This document shows, piece by piece, positions 15,562 to 29,600 of a stretch of 64,000 nucleotides of DNA (position 1 is the first letter of the stretch; each line of letters opens with the position of its first letter). This stretch comes from a virus: IMG/VR virus record IMGVR_UViG_3300035189_000033, positions 22,539 through 86,538 of that record; one strand, written 5' to 3'. The position numbers were made by a program, and so were the translations under genes. The notes beneath the pieces are model-generated. The model worked only from the letters and a program-made list of their open reading frames with translations. It did not search any database and was not told the DNA's origin.

Positions 15562-17697
15562 ATGGGCCTCGATCCGACCCTCGTGCACGGGTTCCAGCCG
15601 ACGCAGAATGTCGGGCCGAACCTCGGCGGCATGCTGCAAGACGCGAACTCGATGCTGCAAATCGGCGAGCAGAAGCGGGTGTTGCAGCAGCAGAACGCGC
15701 TGCGCGGCATCCTGGGGACGCCGGACGCGCTCGATGCGCAGGGCAATCCGACCGACGCCACGCTGAAGCGGGTTTCGGGCGTGGACCCCGCGATGGGCAT
15801 GCAGTTGCGCCAGAACATGCTGGTCTCGCAGCAGCGGCAGCTTCAGACCGAGTCGATGCAGAGCAAGGCCATGCAGGACAAGATGGAGCTGCTGGCCAAG
15901 ACGTATGAGCCGATTTGGGACGACTACAATGACGCGATCAAGCATGGCGCCACGCCCGAGGAGGCGAAGCGGGCGGCGCAGGAGGGGGTGACCGAGGGCA
16001 ACAAATTTCTGACGCAGCACGGGCTTCTGGCGCCGCATGAGGTCGCCAACCTGCCGACTCAATTTGACCCCATCCAGTTCGGGCATTTCATCAAAGGATC
16101 GCAGACTTACCGCGAGGATATGACGGCGCGGGCGGCTGCGGAGCAGAAGGCGAGAACCGAGCAACAGCGCGAGCGGCAGCTCGATATTGAGCAGCAGCGG
16201 GCGGATCAGGAAAAAAGCAAAGAACAGCCCACAATGGGGCCTGATCCAAATGACCCGAGCAAGCTGGTGCCGGGTGTCGTGCGGAGCAACGCCGGCAGCA
16301 ACGACCCGCCGGTCTTCATTCCTTATCCGACCGGCGTGCAGGCGCCGGCCGGCAAAACCGCCCCAGCAGGATCAGTTGCGGCGGAGCGGTCAACACGGTT
16401 CGAGGAAGAAAAGCGCAACCAGCAGGCCGCCGGGACCTATAAGAACGACAGCGGGGTCTACGACGTCGTCGATGCGAAGCTGAAGACGATCAAGGATAAC
16501 CACTTCCCGCCCGGCACCGCGAAAGTTCTCGTCCAGCGCGCGCTTGCCGGCGATTTTTCAGGCATGACCGGCTTTAGCCGCTCGCCCGGGCTTTTGGTGG
16601 AACTCGACACCGAGCTTGCCAAGCAGATGGCGGAGCACGATCCGCCGCTGACCGGCTTGGATCTGGCGCGAATGAGGGCCGGATTTGCCGCCTACACGCA
16701 GGGCGTCAAAGCGTTCGAGGCGGGCGGCAAGCTGGAACAGCCGGTGCGCAGCCTGTCGGTCGCGGTGGATCACCTGGACCTGCTGAAACATGCGGCGACG
16801 GCGGTTTCCCAGCATGACAGCGCGACGCTCAACAGACTCCAGAACGCGCTGAAGACAGAGTTTGGTTACACCGGGCCACCGACGTTGGACGCGATCAGGG
16901 GCACGGTTGCGGCCGAAATCGAGAAGGCCGTATCGGGCAGCGCTGGTGCTGTGTCAGACCGCGAAGACCTGAAGGCCAACCTCAACAAATCGCTGCCCCC
17001 TGCCGCGCTGATGAGTGTGATCGACGGCTACGAGGGGCTGATGAGCGGCCAGCTTGGCGGCTTCCGGAAGACCTATCAACGGCTGCAAGGGATCGAGCAA
17101 GGCAGCGGTGAGGATTTTGACAAGAAATTCCTCAGTGACCGGGCGACCGCGGTCCTGACCAGACGCGGACAGATGGGCGCCGCGGGCGGCACGAATGAGA
17201 AGCCCCCCGCTGCGACCGCGCCGGCGGCAAAGGCAGATCAAGCCGCGATTGCCGTTCCGACAACGCCGGCCGAACTTGCCGCACTGCCGCCAGGGACCAA
17301 ATACCGCAGACCGACCGATGCGCCTGGCGTGGTTCGGCATGCGGCGGCGGCGACTGCGACGCCGGAGGCGGCCAAGCCAGCCGCCGCGGCGCCCGCAGCA
17401 GCAGCGGCACCCGCAGCAGCGACGCCGGCAGCCGCGCCCCCGCCCGGAGCCTACACGGTGCCGAAATCTCGCGCGGACGATCCGGACGGCACCACTTACA
17501 ACAACGGCAAGCTGGTCAAACAGGGTGGCTTCATCGTGCCGGTGAAACCGGCCGAGGCCGCACGCAAGGATGCAACGCCGCCTGCGGGCGGTCGACCGCT
17601 GCCGAAGTCGCGGGCCAGCGATCCCGACGGCACGACCTATAACGACGGAAAGTGGGTCAAGCGGGGCGATTTTGTCGTTCCTGTAGGAGCACAATAA
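15562..17697 (+). CDS. gp20-like DNA ejection / internal virion protein
   Basis: 711 residues. Residues ~1-225 are helical, with Gln/Glu-rich coiled coil (QQNALRGIL, AEQKARTEQQRERQ). Residues ~270-540 form a helical core including PGTAKVLVQRALAGDFSGM. Residues ~560-640 are an Ala/Pro linker. The C-terminus has two copies of a short motif, PKSRADDPDGTTYNNGKLVK and PKSRASDPDGTTYNDGKWVK. Position between gp7-like and very large ejection genes, plus composition, supports an internal ejected protein. The stop overlaps the next ATG. Confidence 0.65.
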   Translation: MGLDPTLVHGFQPTQNVGPNLGGMLQDANSMLQIGEQKRVLQQQNALRGILGTPDALDAQGNPTDATLKRVSGVDPAMGMQLRQNMLVSQQRQLQTESMQSKAMQDKMELLAKTYEPIWDDYNDAIKHGATPEEAKRAAQEGVTEGNKFLTQHGLLAPHEVANLPTQFDPIQFGHFIKGSQTYREDMTARAAAEQKARTEQQRERQLDIEQQRADQEKSKEQPTMGPDPNDPSKLVPGVVRSNAGSNDPPVFIPYPTGVQAPAGKTAPAGSVAAERSTRFEEEKRNQQAAGTYKNDSGVYDVVDAKLKTIKDNHFPPGTAKVLVQRALAGDFSGMTGFSRSPGLLVELDTELAKQMAEHDPPLTGLDLARMRAGFAAYTQGVKAFEAGGKLEQPVRSLSVAVDHLDLLKHAATAVSQHDSATLNRLQNALKTEFGYTGPPTLDAIRGTVAAEIEKAVSGSAGAVSDREDLKANLNKSLPPAALMSVIDGYEGLMSGQLGGFRKTYQRLQGIEQGSGEDFDKKFLSDRATAVLTRRGQMGAAGGTNEKPPAATAPAAKADQAAIAVPTTPAELAALPPGTKYRRPTDAPGVVRHAAAATATPEAAKPAAAAPAAAAAPAAATPAAAPPPGAYTVPKSRADDPDGTTYNNGKLVKQGGFIVPVKPAEAARKDATPPAGGRPLPKSRASDPDGTTYNDGKWVKRGDFVVPVGAQ

Positions 17698-20600
17698 TGC
17701 CACTCGACGGTGCTGATGACGGCGCATGGCTGGTGCCGGATAAGCCGGTTGGCAAAGCACCGCGAGCGCCGGACTTCGACCTGATCCCCGACCCGCCGGC
17801 GAAACAGGCGGCAGCGGATGATTCGGGGGATTGGCTCGTGCCGGATCGGCCGCGAGCGGCCGTCGCGCAACCGGCGGCGCAGCCAGCCGCACTCGCACCG
17901 GCACAGCCCGCAGCGCGCCCTGCATCAGCACAGACAGCCCCGGTTCAGCAGATGCCGCCGCTCGATGAGTTGGGTATCGGCCAACTCGGACCGCAAACCG
18001 GCGCACCGCCAGGGCAGAAACCGGTCGAGGTGGGACAACCGGGCGTCAATATGCTCGCCGCGATCGCGCAGGGCGCCAAAGCGGGCTGGCAGGGCGGCGC
18101 GTTCCAGGAACAGCCGGGCCTGGTTGACGCTGAACTTCAAACCCTGAAAACGCCGGTCTATGGCTCCGGTCCGACGGCTATGCCGGGCTTCGCTGCTGTC
18201 CCCGCCGTGACTGGCCTAGCCGGGCACGTCATCAACCAAGCGCTCGGCGCACTCGGCGGTGGCTTCACGTCTGGCGTCGTGCAAGCTGGCGAAGAAGTCG
18301 GGCCGAAACTGGGCGGACCGCAACTCGCACGAGACTATCTCGGCTACCTACAGGCAATCGGCAATGAGATCGGCATGGGGGGCGTGTTCGCGCCCAAAAC
18401 GATAGCCGAAGCGGAATCAGGTGCGAACACGCGGATCTTCCGGGGTGGAAGCCCCGGGCCAGGCGATTCGCCTGGGCGGGTGCTCAATTGGGATGTGATC
18501 GAACAACGGCCGCCGGCGCCGCCAGCGCGTTCTGTGCCCGGCGTCAAACGGAGCGAAGTAGACATTCAGCTTGAGTCTGATGCGTTCCTGATCGCCCATC
18601 CTGAAACCGCGGCGATCTACGACAAATACCATGGCGAAGGTGCCGCACAGAAGGTGCTCGACGCCGCTGCCAAGAAGCCCGAGGGCGGCAAGCCGCAGGC
18701 GACGACGCCGACTGCCGCGAGCGCGGCCCCCGCGAAACCAGCCGAAGAACCGCCGAAACCCTCTGCGTCCGACGATACGGTTAAAACAGCCACCAAACCC
18801 ACCGGTCCAACGGCGCCCAAAATCCGCACGATCTCGCAAATCCAGAAGGAAGACGGCGTCGGCTACAACGAGGCGGCGCGCCGCCGGGATGCTGAAAAGC
18901 TGGTGGCACAGCTGGTCTCGTCCGCCGCCGCGCCGACCGCAGCAGATGCAGGCACCCCTGCGCCGGATGGTGCGCCTGCCGCTGGCGACACCGGAACTGT
19001 GACCACTAGCGAAACACGACCCACCAAACTTAAACCGGGGCAACGATTTCACGAGTACCCGGACTCCGCGCTTGTGGCTGATGGGCTGCGTGAAGGCGAC
19101 GAGATAACCACCAGCGCAGGAGATAAATTCACCGTACTTGGGGTCTTCGCCCATAACAGGAATCGGCCTGACTTGGGCAACAGGATCGACATCCGCTGGG
19201 ATAATGGAAAAGAAGTCTCCTTCAAACCACGCGACCTCGAATCCGTCCTCGTGCCGCACTATTATTACGACGCCAACACTGGCGAGCGAAAGCTGGGCGA
19301 GGGAGCGACGATCCAGCGGGCCAAGGCTGCGGCCGAAGACGCGGCTACTGGCGGCAAGGGCACGTCCGATGAACCGCCTGTGGCGACGGCCGCCGATTCC
19401 GCCACCACGGCACCGGCCCCGGCAGATGCAGGCACCGCACCGCCCGCTCCTAGACCCGTCAGCCAGATCCAGGCCGAGGACGGCGTTCCGCTCGGGACGG
19501 CGGTGCAAACCCATGAGGCGGAGAAGCTGGCAGCCGAACAGGCGCTCACCACAACCGAACAGCCCAAAGCCGATGAGCCCGACCTCGAAAACGCCCATGA
19601 GGGACCATGGGAAGCCGCCGGCACCAACGCCGAGGGCGAGACGGTCTACCGCAACCCCAAGGGCCGGCTGGCGACATTCGATGCCGGCGTGCCGTGGCTG
19701 GGTGCGGCGGACGGCTCGGACGACGACAACAAGCGGCTGAAGGTGGTCAAGCCCGTTGAGGCGGCGGCGGCACCAGAACCCCGCCCGGTCGAGCAGATCC
19801 AGGCCGAGGACGGTGTTGGCCTCGGTGCTGCGGTGCAGACGCACGAGGAGGAGAAGGAAGCGGCGAAGAAGGCTGAACAGGAGGCGGCAGGCGAAACCGA
19901 AAAGCCCGAGAAGAAGCCCGCGGCGAAGAAAGCCAAGCCCGCCGCGGCCGAACCGGAGGATGAGGCGCCCGCCGAACCGGCCGCCGAACCATCCGGCGAT
20001 CAAAAGACTCCGGGAAAATCCGGGATTAAAGCGAACGAGAAACCGCAACAAACGCAGCCCGCCCAGTCGCCCTCGGGCTCCTTAGTGATGGCGCCGATCG
20101 GGGACGACTATTTCCCGCCCGTCCAGTCGGGGCAGAAGTTGCGCACACAATCGGGCCGCGACATCACGGTCCCGACGTTCAGCAGCGGGTCAAACCGGGC
20201 GGACAATCTCGCCCGCCGCAAGCTCAACGCCTGGCTGGCGGACGAGACGCGCAAGGAAGTCGCCGCGAGCGGGGCTGACAGCTATCTGGCCGGCATTGTG
20301 GCCGGAATGAACCCCAAGAACATGTCGCAAACCGACCGCGACACCGCGAGCGATATCCTGTTCGGGGCGGATGGTCCGAAAGCCGCTCCCAAGGCGGAAC
20401 CGGCCAAGAAACCGGCGGCTGCACCCGAAGCCGCAGCGCCGGCGACGCCGGTCACGAAACCCTTCACGTCGCAAGACATCGGAACGAAGGTGCGGCCGAA
20501 GCCGGGCAGTGGCCTCGATCCGGTCAAGAACGCGGGCATTATCTCGCACGTCCAGACATCGCCGCAGGGGCCGAAAATTTCGGTCAACGGCGGCCCGCAC

Positions 20601-23600
20601 TTCCTGGGATCGGACTTCGAGCGCGTGCCGGAAGCGATCCCTGTGACACCCGAGGCGCTGCACGACCGTATCATCGCCCAGCTTCAGGCCGACACCAGGC
20701 TGCAAGCGGTTTTGTCGAACGCCGAGGAAAGCCCCGATGGCGCGCGCGAGACGGTTCGCAAGGCATACCGCGCCGCGCTGGGCCAGATGCTGGCCGACGC
20801 GGATATGCCAGACCTGCACGCTATCGCTGCCGCGTCGGATGCGTTGCGCGACAGGCCGATCGGCATGGATGACGTGCGCGAGATCACGGCGGCCCGCCCG
20901 GGAGCCGCACCCGAACCGGCTGCAGAAGCCACCGGCACGCCGACCACCGACGCGAAACCCGCCGCACCCGCGCCAGCCGCAACGCGCACGATCACACCCG
21001 AAGAGCCAACTTACGATCCCAAAGACGAAGATCAGCGGAACGCCCCGGTTGGGGAGTTTGGCTGGAGAGACCTCGGGGGAGGATACGATTATCGCTTTGG
21101 CGAAACGGGTGATGATCGTGTCCGGCGCCGATTTATCCAGGTCAGAATTCTCGACAACTACAACGACCCAACCGATTGGTTCACTTGGAACACGGTTCGC
21201 GCGGAATCGCTCGACATGACACTTCAGGCGCCCCTGGTGCACAGCTACGTGCGCAAGGGTCGGGACGGCGAGATGGAGCCGGATGAGGTCTGGCCGGAGC
21301 ACGGCCCGGAGATCGAGCACCGTTTACGCGAAGCGGCGAAGCAACAAGGTGACCAGCAAGGTCTACCCGCACCTGATTTGCAAACGCCGGGCGGAAGCGC
21401 CATATCGGAAACTCAGGAGTCCGCAGATGGCGATCGACCCGACAGTGCTGAAGTGGGTGAACCGACAGGTGGCGGACCTCGCGCATCGGGGGCTGGTGCC
21501 CGGAAGCCCAAGGGAAACCGACCTGCTGCAACACTGGCTCCAGAATCGGCCGAAGATGATGCACCGGCTGGACTCAGCGGGGATGGCGGAGAAGCTGGCG
21601 TTCGTCCTGGATCAGAAGCGGTGGGAGGCGCGCCAGCAGTACATAGCGGCGGGGATGCCGCCACCGGACGCGGAGGAACAGGCGATGAGGGAGTGGTGCC
21701 TGATGGAGCCGGAGGACGAACCCCAAACCCAGCCGTTACCCGCCCCAATTTCCACATTGACGACCCAAAGCGAATAATCGGCGGCACTGGACCTAAGCAG
21801 CGTTTCGCCCGCAACCGGGCCGCTTTAAAGGCGCTTGAAGACATCCAGGCAGAAGGCCGCGATCCGACCCAGGAAGAATTGGAGACCATGGCCGGGTTCA
21901 TCGGCTGGGGCTCGTTTGGCCAGGAGGTCTTCCAGGGCAGTTTCGAACGGCAACCCTACCGCGATGGATGGGAAGAAGAAGGCCGTTGGCTGCGCGAGCA
22001 CCTGGGCAAAGAGGCGTGGGACAGTGCCCGCGACTCCATCCGCAACGCCCATTACACCGACCCGCCCACCGTCGCCGCGATGTGGGACATGGTTCGCCAC
22101 ATGGGTTTCTGGGGCGGGCGGGTGCTCGAACCGTCCATGGGCGTCGGCAACTTCTTCGGCCTGATGCCGCGCGACCTGATGGGTCAAAGCGATCTGACCG
22201 GCATCGAGAAGGAAAAAACCACCGGCGAAATGGCTAAGCTGCTGTATCCGCACGCCGGTATCCACGTGCGGGGCTACGAGGAAAGCAAAACCGCAGATAA
22301 TTTCTACGATCTGGTTATCGGGAACTGGCCGTTCGCTGCGCAAAGCCCGCCCGACCGACGCTATGACAGGCTCTCGCCAAGCCTGCACAATTACTTCTTC
22401 CTCAAGGCGCTGGATCAGGTCCGCCCCGGCGGGCTCGTGGTCGGCATCACCAGCAACGGGACGATGGACAGCGCCGGCCGCGCCGCCCGGCTGGAAATGG
22501 CGAAGAAGGGCAAGCTGATTGCCGCGTTCCGCCTGCCGTCTGGCGCGTTCAAGGATTACGCCGGGACTAGCGTCGTCGCCGACATCATCATCCTGCAGAA
22601 GCGGGCGCAACCGCTGGCGAATGCCGTCGATGAGCCATGGATCGATGCCACGGAGATGAGCACCGGGCACGGCGACATCCGGGTGAACCGGTATTTCCAG
22701 GATCACCCCGAAAACGTGCTGGGCACCCTCGATTGGGGCCACGGCACCACCTCGGGGCGCCCGGGGATGATCGTGCATCGTCCGGACGACCTGGAGCAAC
22801 GGCTGCAAGCTCTGGCGGCAACGCTGCCAACAGACGCCTATCAGCCAGTGATCCGGGGCAAGGAACCGCGCTTTCTGGTCAACAACACGACCGACCGGCA
22901 CGGCAGCATCGTCATTGGCGACGACGGCCATCTCTACCAAGTCCAGGGTGAGCGGCTGACCCGGCTTGACGACCTGAAAAGCGGGATGACAACAGGGCCG
23001 GCCAAGGTGGTGAAGGCGCGCGAAGATCAGGTTCGCCGCATGGTCGCGATGCGCAAGGCGTATGGCGCGCTGATCGACGCCGAGCGGGACGGCAAGCCGG
23101 AAGCCGACACGCTGCGCAAGTCGCTGAAGGCGCAGTACGACCAGTTCCGCGCCGAGCACGGCCCGATCGGTAAATCCGATGGCTTGCGTGTGCTTGACCG
23201 GATGAAAGACCCTGGCCGTTCGGCGGTTGAATCGCTGGAACGGCCGGACGGGACGCCTTCACCCATTCTGACCGAGCCGACGGTGCGTTCGAGGCGGAGC
23301 CTGGAAAACCCCTCGATCGCCGACGCATTTGTCCTGGCGCGAAACGAGCAGGCAAATTTCGACCTCGACCGCGTCGCCGAACTGACCGCCAAGCCGCGCG
23401 CCGCGGTTGAGGATGTGTTGCTCGACCAGGGCGCCATCATGCGAACGCCGGGCGGCGGTTTTGAGGCGACCGACGATTATTTGTCAGGCAACGTCCGGCG
23501 CAAACTGCGTGAGGCCAAGGAAGCCCTGGCCGCTGGCGATGAGAAAATGCAGCCGTCGATCGATGCGCTGACCAAAGTTCTGCCGCCAGATACGCCGTAT

Positions 23601-26600
23601 TACAACATCGAGGCGAAGCTGGGCGCCACCTGGGTCGGCGATGACGCCTACCGGTCGTTTATCGGCGACCTGTTGAACCTGACACCCGATCAGCGCGCGG
23701 GCGTCGATGTCCGCTTCACCGGGAGCCGCTGGCGGGTGCGGTTCGGTGACCGTGCCATCAACGGCAAGGCCGAGGCCAGGACTGTCCACGGGCACGAAGA
23801 TTACCCGTTCAACCAGTTGATCATGGCGGCGATGGGCAACCGCTCCGTCAAAATCACGTACCGGGACGATGACAACGTCAAGCACACCGACGACAAGGCG
23901 ACCGAAGAGGTCAACGCCAAAGTCCAGGATCTGAAAGAGAAGTTCACCGACTGGGCGTGGTCGGACCCGGAACGCAAGGTGGCGTTCGAACAAGCCTTCA
24001 ACGAGACGATGAACGCCATCGCCAAGCCGCGCTTTGACGGCTCGTTCATGGATATGTCGGGGATGGCGCTGCGCCGCGGCAATGACCCGTTTTCCATGCG
24101 GCGGCATCAGCTTAACGCCATCTGGCGCGGCGTGGCGCTTGGGCGCGGACTGTTCGCCCATGAGGTCGGCACCGGCAAGAGCTACACCATGGCCGGGATC
24201 GCTGTTGAAGGCCGCCGCTATGGCAAATTTCGCAAGCCCGTGGTGTTCGCGCACGGCGCCAACAGCGCCGCCGTCGCCCAAGAGTTCCAGGACATGTATC
24301 CGGGCGGCAAGTTCTTCTACATCAGCACGCTAAAGCCCGACCAGATCGCCACCAGCCTGCGCCGCATCGCCAACGAGGACTGGGATGCGGTGATCATGCC
24401 GCACAGCCTGATCGACCGCATGGCGCTGACCAAGCCGACCCTGGTGGCATTGGCGGCGGAGCAAATTGCCGAACTGGAAAACGCGGCGATCGAGGCGGCG
24501 GCGGAAGATGACATTACGCTTACGCCCGAAGAAATTTACAGCCTGATCGAAGAGTCCAAAACGGACAAAAAGGCGATGGGCCGTCTGCGCAGCCCGACCG
24601 CGAAGGATGTTGTCCGGCAAATCCAGTCGCTTCTGAACAACATCGAGAAGCAGGCCAGCCGTGCCTCGAAAGAGGACGCCGTGCCGTTCGAGCAACTGGG
24701 CATCGACGCAATTCTTGTCGACGAAGCGCACGAGTTTAAAAAGCCGCCGTTCGCCACGGCGATGAAGATGCGCGGGCTGAACACCCAGTCCAGCGACCGC
24801 TCCATCGCGCTGGACTTCCTGACCAAATACGTCAAGGCCAACAATGCCGGGAAGGGCGTGTTCCTGTTCACCGGGACGCCGGTGACCAACACGTTGAACG
24901 AAATCTTCAACATGGCTCGCTACTTCATGGATGACCGGATGGCAGATGCCGGCATCAAGGAGTGGGACGCATGGTTTAACACTTTCGCCGACGCGACCAA
25001 CGACATCGAACTGACCAGCACCGGCGAGATTGAGCCGGTGAAACGGCTGGCCGCGTTCAACAACGTCGATGAACTGGTGCGCCAGATGTCGGAGTTTGTT
25101 GACGTCGTCCAGGCCAAGGACATGCCCGAGTTCAAGCCGCGACCGACGCCGTCGGGCAAGACCCTGACATCGCCCGACCTCACCGCGGAAGAGCTTGATT
25201 TCCTGATGAACGGCCGGACCCTCAAGCCCGAGGGCCGCCCCTACGTCAAGGTGATGACCGACGTCGGCGAGATGTCGCCCGCCCAGGTGGACATCCTCGA
25301 CGAACTGCGTGAACTGGCCCGAGAGTTCAAGACTGCTGACGGGAAGCAGAAAAAGGAGTGGATGCAGGAGGGTGACGAGCGGGTGCCGATCCGCATCGAA
25401 ACCAACTCCGCCAACACTGGTATCGACCCGAGGCTGTACAACCCGGACGCGCCGGACACCGAAGACAGCAAGATCAACCGCATTGTGCGCAACGTGCTGC
25501 GCCACTATGGCGAGCCGGACGCCGCGCAGGCGATCTTCCTCGATCGCGGCTTCAATCCTGTGAAGTCGTCCGAGGGGCGGGCGAGCCGTTTCGTGGTGGT
25601 CGATGAACTGATCGCCAAGCTGGTCGAGGGGGGCATCCCGCGCGAGCAAATCGCCGTCGTCGCAGGCGGGATGAAAGCGGAGAAGAAGAAAGAGATCGCC
25701 GACGGCATGAACTCGGGCAAGTACCGGATTGCCATCGGCCAAAGCGGCACGTTGGGCGTTGGCGTGAACATGCAGGAACGGCTGCGCGCCATCCACCACT
25801 TTGATGCGCCCTGGCGTCCGGGCGATCTGGAGCAGCGCAACGGCCGCATGAACCGCCAGGGCAACACCTGGAACATGGCCTACGAATACCGCTACGTGAC
25901 CGAAGGCATCGACGGCCGCCGCTGGCAGGTTCTTCAGGTTAAAGACAAGTTCATCAAGGCGTTCATCGCCGCGTTCAACGACACCAGCGGCAAGCGCATC
26001 GGCAATATTGAGGGCGATGCGGCGGATATGTCGGAAGATGAGGACTTCTCGAAGACCTTGTCGGCCGCTGCCGGCGATCCGAGGATTATGATCAGGGCCA
26101 AATACAAGGCCGATGTGGAGCGTTTGCAGCGCCGCGAGCGGTTGCACACCAGGGGTCAGGCCGAGGCGATACAGCTTGCCCGCAGTCGGCGGCCGATCGC
26201 CCAGCGTTTGCAAGAGCAGGCCGCAGCGCAAGGCCGTTACGCCGATCGCTGGGAAGCATCGGTTGCCCGTGCGGCGAAGGCTGCGGAGGCCGATGGAGAC
26301 GACCGCAAGTGGTATGAGATTGACGGCGACAAAGCCCAGGCGGCGGCCAAAATCGCTAACCTGGAAACATCGCTCGCGGGTTGGGACGATCAAATCGCCA
26401 AGGCGCGGAAGGCGCTGCAAGAGGCGAAGACGGCAAACAATCGGTTCGAACATATCGAACGGCGCCTTGACCGGCTGATTGGCGCCAAAAACCGGGCGCA
26501 GGCCGCTGTTGAGACCGTCAGGTCCACCGGGCGCTGGTTTGATACCGGCGCCGATCTTCAGGATACGCTTGACAAGGCGATCACTGAGGTCGCCAGGGGC

Positions 26601-29600
26601 GAGAAGCGGAAACTCGCGACCGTGGGCGGTTTTGATATCGTCGGTAACTGGAGCAGCCCGTTCAACTTCTTCGAGGCGCCGCGCATTGAGATCTACGACC
26701 CCGCAAGCGGGGAAGTGGTAGACTGGGTAACCGGATTGACGGTGCTGCGCATCGCCAATGAACTGAACCAGCGGCGCCAAAAACAACAATCCTGGGCGAC
26801 TGACGCCGCCGAGAAAATGGCGTCGATCCCCGCGCTGGAAGCCGCTGGCAAGCAGGATTTCCCGCAGCAGGAAAAGCTGACCAAGTTGCGCCAGCAGCTT
26901 GCCAAGCTGGAAGACGACCTACAGGCCAATCCAAACCCGCCGCCGTCCTGGCTGCGCAACGGCGCGCCGATCGACACCGATATCTACGTGGATGGAGAGC
27001 CCCGCACGGTGCGTGGGCATCGGGTGGTGGACGACTATTTCCTGGTCACCGACGAGGGCGAAGTGCCCTACCTGGCGGCGATGGACGCCAACGGGCTGCG
27101 GATGTTCACGGTTCACGAGCCGCCGCAGGTCGTGTCGCGGGAAACGCCAGACTGGGTGAAGCCGCATCTCGAAGCGACCAAGGGCGTCTCCGAGGGTGAC
27201 CCGCATGTCTGGCACGGCGAACTGGTCTGGCACAACCGCGACCTGGCGCTGATAAGGGGCACCACGAACCTGTGGGGGCCGGACGAAACGGCGTTCCTGG
27301 GGTTCAAGAAGGGCGTTCCTGCCGAGCCGGGCCGCAACCTCATCGGCATGATGTCGCCGAAGGGTTTCAAGCCGCAGGAGTGGGAGCGGCTGGGTGAAGC
27401 GCGCGACGACTACGTTGCCCGCGAGGCGAACAAGGCGGCGCTGGCGGCCGCGGCACAGCCGACGCCCGCGAGCGGGTTCCAGCCGACGCCGGGCCTGGAC
27501 TGGACGGTGGATGAGACTGAGCGTTGGGTGCGCGGGCTGCCGCGGGGCGGGCTGGCCGAGGGATCTGGGGGCATCTCCGTGCCGCTCTACAGCGCGGTGC
27601 AGCGGGCGGCCGACGCGCTGAAGCAGGCCAAGGGCACCGGCCAGCAGATGCTGGCGCAGATCGTCAAGACGCCCGGGGTGAAGCCGGAAGAGATCGAGTG
27701 GATGGGGCTCGATGATTGGCTGAAGTCGCAGCCCAGCGTGACCAAGCAGCAGATCCAGGATTTCGTCGCGGCGAACCGGCTGGAGGTGCGGGAAGTCACC
27801 AAAGGCGACTATCGGGCCCGGCTTGAACCGGCGCACACAGCGGTCAGTGAAGCTGCCGACCGGCGACAGATCGCGGCCGAACGGCTGGAGCGCGGCGTGG
27901 ATCAGAACGGCTACACGGTCGAGATCGACGGCGAGCGCTTGTATCATGACGAGATCATGCGCGGGCTTGCTGATGGCGCAATCAAGCCGGGCGATTTGCC
28001 CGTGGCGCACGGGTTACGTTCCCGTGCCGCGCTTTTTGTCGAGGCTGTCGCCGACGAAGCGCAGGCCGAGGCCAAGCTGAAGCAGGCGCAAGAGCGGGTC
28101 AGAGCCAACCCAGACCCAACCAAGTTCGGAGGCTGGCTGGCGCCGTTCCAGCCCACGGACCAATACCGCGAGATCGTATTCACTTTGCCGGCGCCAGAAC
28201 CGTCGCCTGCTGGCGACATTGAGAGGCTACAGAACGGTAAGTTTCGGGTTACTTACGGCGGATCGGGTGACGTGTTTGCTACGCGGGCTGAAGCCGAAGC
28301 GGAAACCCGGCGACTGGGCGAAATCTTCAACAAAACAAATGATTCACGGGTTTTTCGTGGTGGGCATTGGAGCGAACGGAACGTCGTGGCGCATGTCCGC
28401 TTCGATGTAGTCGAGGCGCCGGACGGCGCGCGCGTGCTGATGGTCCACGAGGTGCAAAGCGATTGGCATCAGGCGGGTCGAAAGAAAGGCTACCAGACTG
28501 GCGAAAAGCCCAAGGGCGCGGGCAATTTCATGGACTGGACCGCGCGCCAGGGGATCAGCGCGGACGACGCGGGCCGGATCTGGGAATACCGAGAAAAGGG
28601 CGACCCCAACACGCCTGACAACGTGATCTACGCGCGCTGGCGGCAAGAGAGCGACGCGGCGATCGCCGCCATCGATCGCTGGAACCATGCGGTGCCGGAT
28701 GCGCCATACAAGACCACGTGGCCTACGCTGGTGATGCGGCGGACGATCAAATACGCCGTGGACAACGGCTTCGACCGGATCGCGTGGTCGCCGGGTGCGG
28801 TGCATGCGGATCGCTACGACCTGTCCAAGCAGATCAGCCGCGTCGAATATGACCAAAGCCCCAACAACCCCGAGGGGGGCTCATTCAAGGCGTTCGATAA
28901 GAGCGGCAGAGCGGTTATCAACCGCTACGCCAAGACGGCCGAACTGCCAGACATGATCGGCAAGGCGGCGGCTGACAAACTGCTGGCGCAAAAGCCCGAA
29001 GGCGACGGCATCACACGGGGCAACAGTCTGAAGCGAACGCTTCGCGGCCTCGATCTGAAAGTCGGCGGCGAGGGGATGACCGGCTTCTACGACGACATTC
29101 TGCCCAAGACGGTGCAGAAGATCGTCGGCAAATACGGCGCCAGGGTGGGCAAGAGCGAGATACCGACGGGCGGCGGCAATGCTGCGGCGCGTGCCGAGTA
29201 TGCCCAGGAGATTGAGGACATCGAGGCCGCTATCGTCCACAACGAAGCGGCCGGCGCCGAAGAGCACTACCTCGACCAACTGCGGGACCAGTTGGCAGAG
29301 GTTGAAGCCCAGATGATGCAGGACACAATGGATCGTTCCGCGCAGCCCGGCGCGTCCGCCGTCCACTCCTTCGACATCACGCCGGCGCTGCGTGACGCGG
29401 TGCGGACTGAGGGGATGGCGCTGTTCGAGCGCAAGCCGGGTGGTGCGGATAGGCCAGCCAGCCCGGCGCCGGCGACGAAACCAACCTGGGCGACGCCGCT
29501 GGCCAGCGATATCAACGGCACTGTGGCATGGCAGAGCAAGGGGCTGGCGCTAATCCAAGGGCACTCGATCAGCGGCAAACGCATCTACGTGCCGGCCAAG

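Noticed and set aside
1-16000. Terminase or portal genes
   Set aside because: I looked for Walker A plus terminase motifs and portal patterns before the scaffold and did not find them; they are probably outside the window.
17652-17696. Upstream GTG start for the giant protein
   Set aside because: It lies inside the preceding gene and lacks a site; ATG 17697 has GGAG at good spacing and overlaps the preceding TAA.
24330-26789. Long minus-strand frame of 819 codons
   Set aside because: It lies wholly antisense to the helicase part of the giant protein, which has clear catalytic motifs. Long antisense frames are common in GC-rich DNA, and the translation shows no family-like pattern.
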